Positions 5,126 through 5,598 of a stretch of DNA of 5,598 nucleotides are shown one piece after another (position 1 is the stretch's first letter; every line of letters starts with the position of its first letter). A model generated the notes under the pieces. It saw only the letters and a program-made list of their open reading frames with translations. It did no database searches and was not told where the DNA came from. A program made the position numbers and the translations under genes. The stretch is from CAYNDL01 sp964396115 (lineage in GTDB: Bacteria; Patescibacteriota; Andersenbacteria; UBA10190; CAIZMI01). Location: positions 1 to 5,598 of the forward strand of contig CAYNDL010000056.1 of assembly GCA_964396115.1 (NCBI GenBank). The letters run 5' to 3'.

Positions 5126-5598
5126 GTGTGGCTGAACTCTAAGGTTGCTGCTAACATATCCAGGGTGAACACGCTAGCATTACGGAAGGAAATACAAATA
5201 ATTATCAGGAAAATTGGATTTGCCATAGGAAGGAAGTTGGCATCTACCCAAAGGAAACTCGGCATTGGAAATAACAGAAAAGTAGTAGAATATGCCCAGC
5301 TTAGGCCGCAGATTTTACATTTGGAATTGACGAACGCGTGTAATTCCCGATGCGTATTTTGCGTTTACCAATTCCAGCAACGCAAGTCGGGGCTAATGTC
5401 CGAGCAAGTATTCAAAAAAGCCGTCGCCGACTATGTGGCGCTCGGCGGCGGAGAAGTTAGTTTGACTCCGGTTGTTGGCGACGCACTCCTGCACCCCTCG
5501 TTTTTAGAATGGGTGAAATATCTGCGCAGACAAAAAGAGATTACTAAGATCCAACTTATAACAAATGCTATACATTTAGATAAGTACGACATTGAAGA
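5126..5598 (+). CDS. Radical SAM domain protein, N-terminal part, cut by the window edge
   Basis: The frame is open from 5063 to the right edge; 157 codons are visible from the GTG at 5126, chosen for its Shine-Dalgarno. The radical SAM signature CxxxCxxC is C72, C76 and C79 in LTNACNSRCVFC (68-79). These cysteines bind the [4Fe-4S] cluster that cleaves S-adenosylmethionine to a 5'-deoxyadenosyl radical. Next come a helix (MSEQVFKKAVADYVALG), the SAM-contacting GGGEVSLTPVVGDALL (107-122, in place of the usual GGEP), LHPSFLEWVKYLR, and the strand IQLITNAI (142-149), all matching the first strands of the TIM barrel. Residues 1-60 form an unusually long basic lead-in, with predicted amphipathic helix over LRKEIQIIIRKIGFAIGRKLAS. 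TPVVGD is, from memory, common in SPASM-domain radical SAM proteins, but any SPASM cysteines would lie beyond the window. The substrate cannot be assigned. It diverges from rpmA, which gives no functional clue. Confidence 0.88.
   Translation, partial: MWLNSKVAANISRVNTLALRKEIQIIIRKIGFAIGRKLASTQRKLGIGNNRKVVEYAQLRPQILHLELTNACNSRCVFCVYQFQQRKSGLMSEQVFKKAVADYVALGGGEVSLTPVVGDALLHPSFLEWVKYLRRQKEITKIQLITNAIHLDKYDIE

Noticed and set aside
5121..5126. Six-G run at the radical SAM start as a slippage switch
   Set aside because: It lies before and at the GTG start, so a length change would only alter Shine-Dalgarno spacing; no evidence of variation is available.
1..5598. tRNA genes, CRISPR arrays, insertion sequences or phage genes
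   Set aside because: I read both strands and found no cloverleaf, regularly spaced repeats, transposase motif or flanking inverted repeats; gaps between genes total only a few hundred bases.

Overview
The window holds bacterial housekeeping genes with short gaps. In order they are: the 3' three-quarters of aspS (aspartyl-tRNA synthetase, + strand, cut by the left edge); a membrane-anchored S41 carboxy-terminal processing protease (+); rplI (ribosomal protein bL9, +); pyrG (CTP synthase, +); rpmA (ribosomal protein bL27, - strand); and the first 157 codons of a radical SAM protein (+, cut by the right edge). I see no tRNA or rRNA gene, CRISPR array, insertion sequence or phage gene.

Layout. 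aspS and the protease overlap by four bases (ATGA), so they are one transcription unit and probably translationally coupled. rplI follows after 40 bases that contain a possible promoter of its own, and pyrG after another 46. pyrG and rpmA converge on one nearly perfect 13-bp hairpin with T-tracts on both strands, a bidirectional terminator that closes both units. rpmA and the radical SAM gene diverge from a 75-bp region with a good rpmA promoter (TGGACA, 17 bp, TAATAT) and an overlapping -10-like element on the other strand.

Organism. The code is standard: no ORF has an internal TGA, and TGA, TAA and TAG are all used as stops. Base composition is moderate, roughly mid-40s % GC by eye. Candidate Phyla Radiation (Patescibacteria), perhaps a Parcubacteria-like lineage, is my best guess. 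The reasons are ribosomal protein genes scattered singly among unrelated core genes (rpmA without rplU upstream), AspRS signatures of the type shared by Alphaproteobacteria and, as I recall, many CPR genomes, and start regions that mostly lack Shine-Dalgarno motifs. This is inference; the window has no 16S rRNA or decisive marker. As I recall, some CPR lineages such as Microgenomates lack bL9, so its presence would argue against those.

How the genes relate. Four of the six serve translation or nucleotide supply (Asp-tRNA charging, two 50S proteins, CTP synthesis). The protease handles envelope or exported proteins. The radical SAM protein is the only gene without a clear housekeeping role and the only one with a textbook Shine-Dalgarno. 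I found no convincing undescribed system. The points most worth following are the radical SAM gene running off the edge, the overlapping divergent promoters, a possibly leaderless rplI transcript, and a basic N-terminal tail on CTP synthase.
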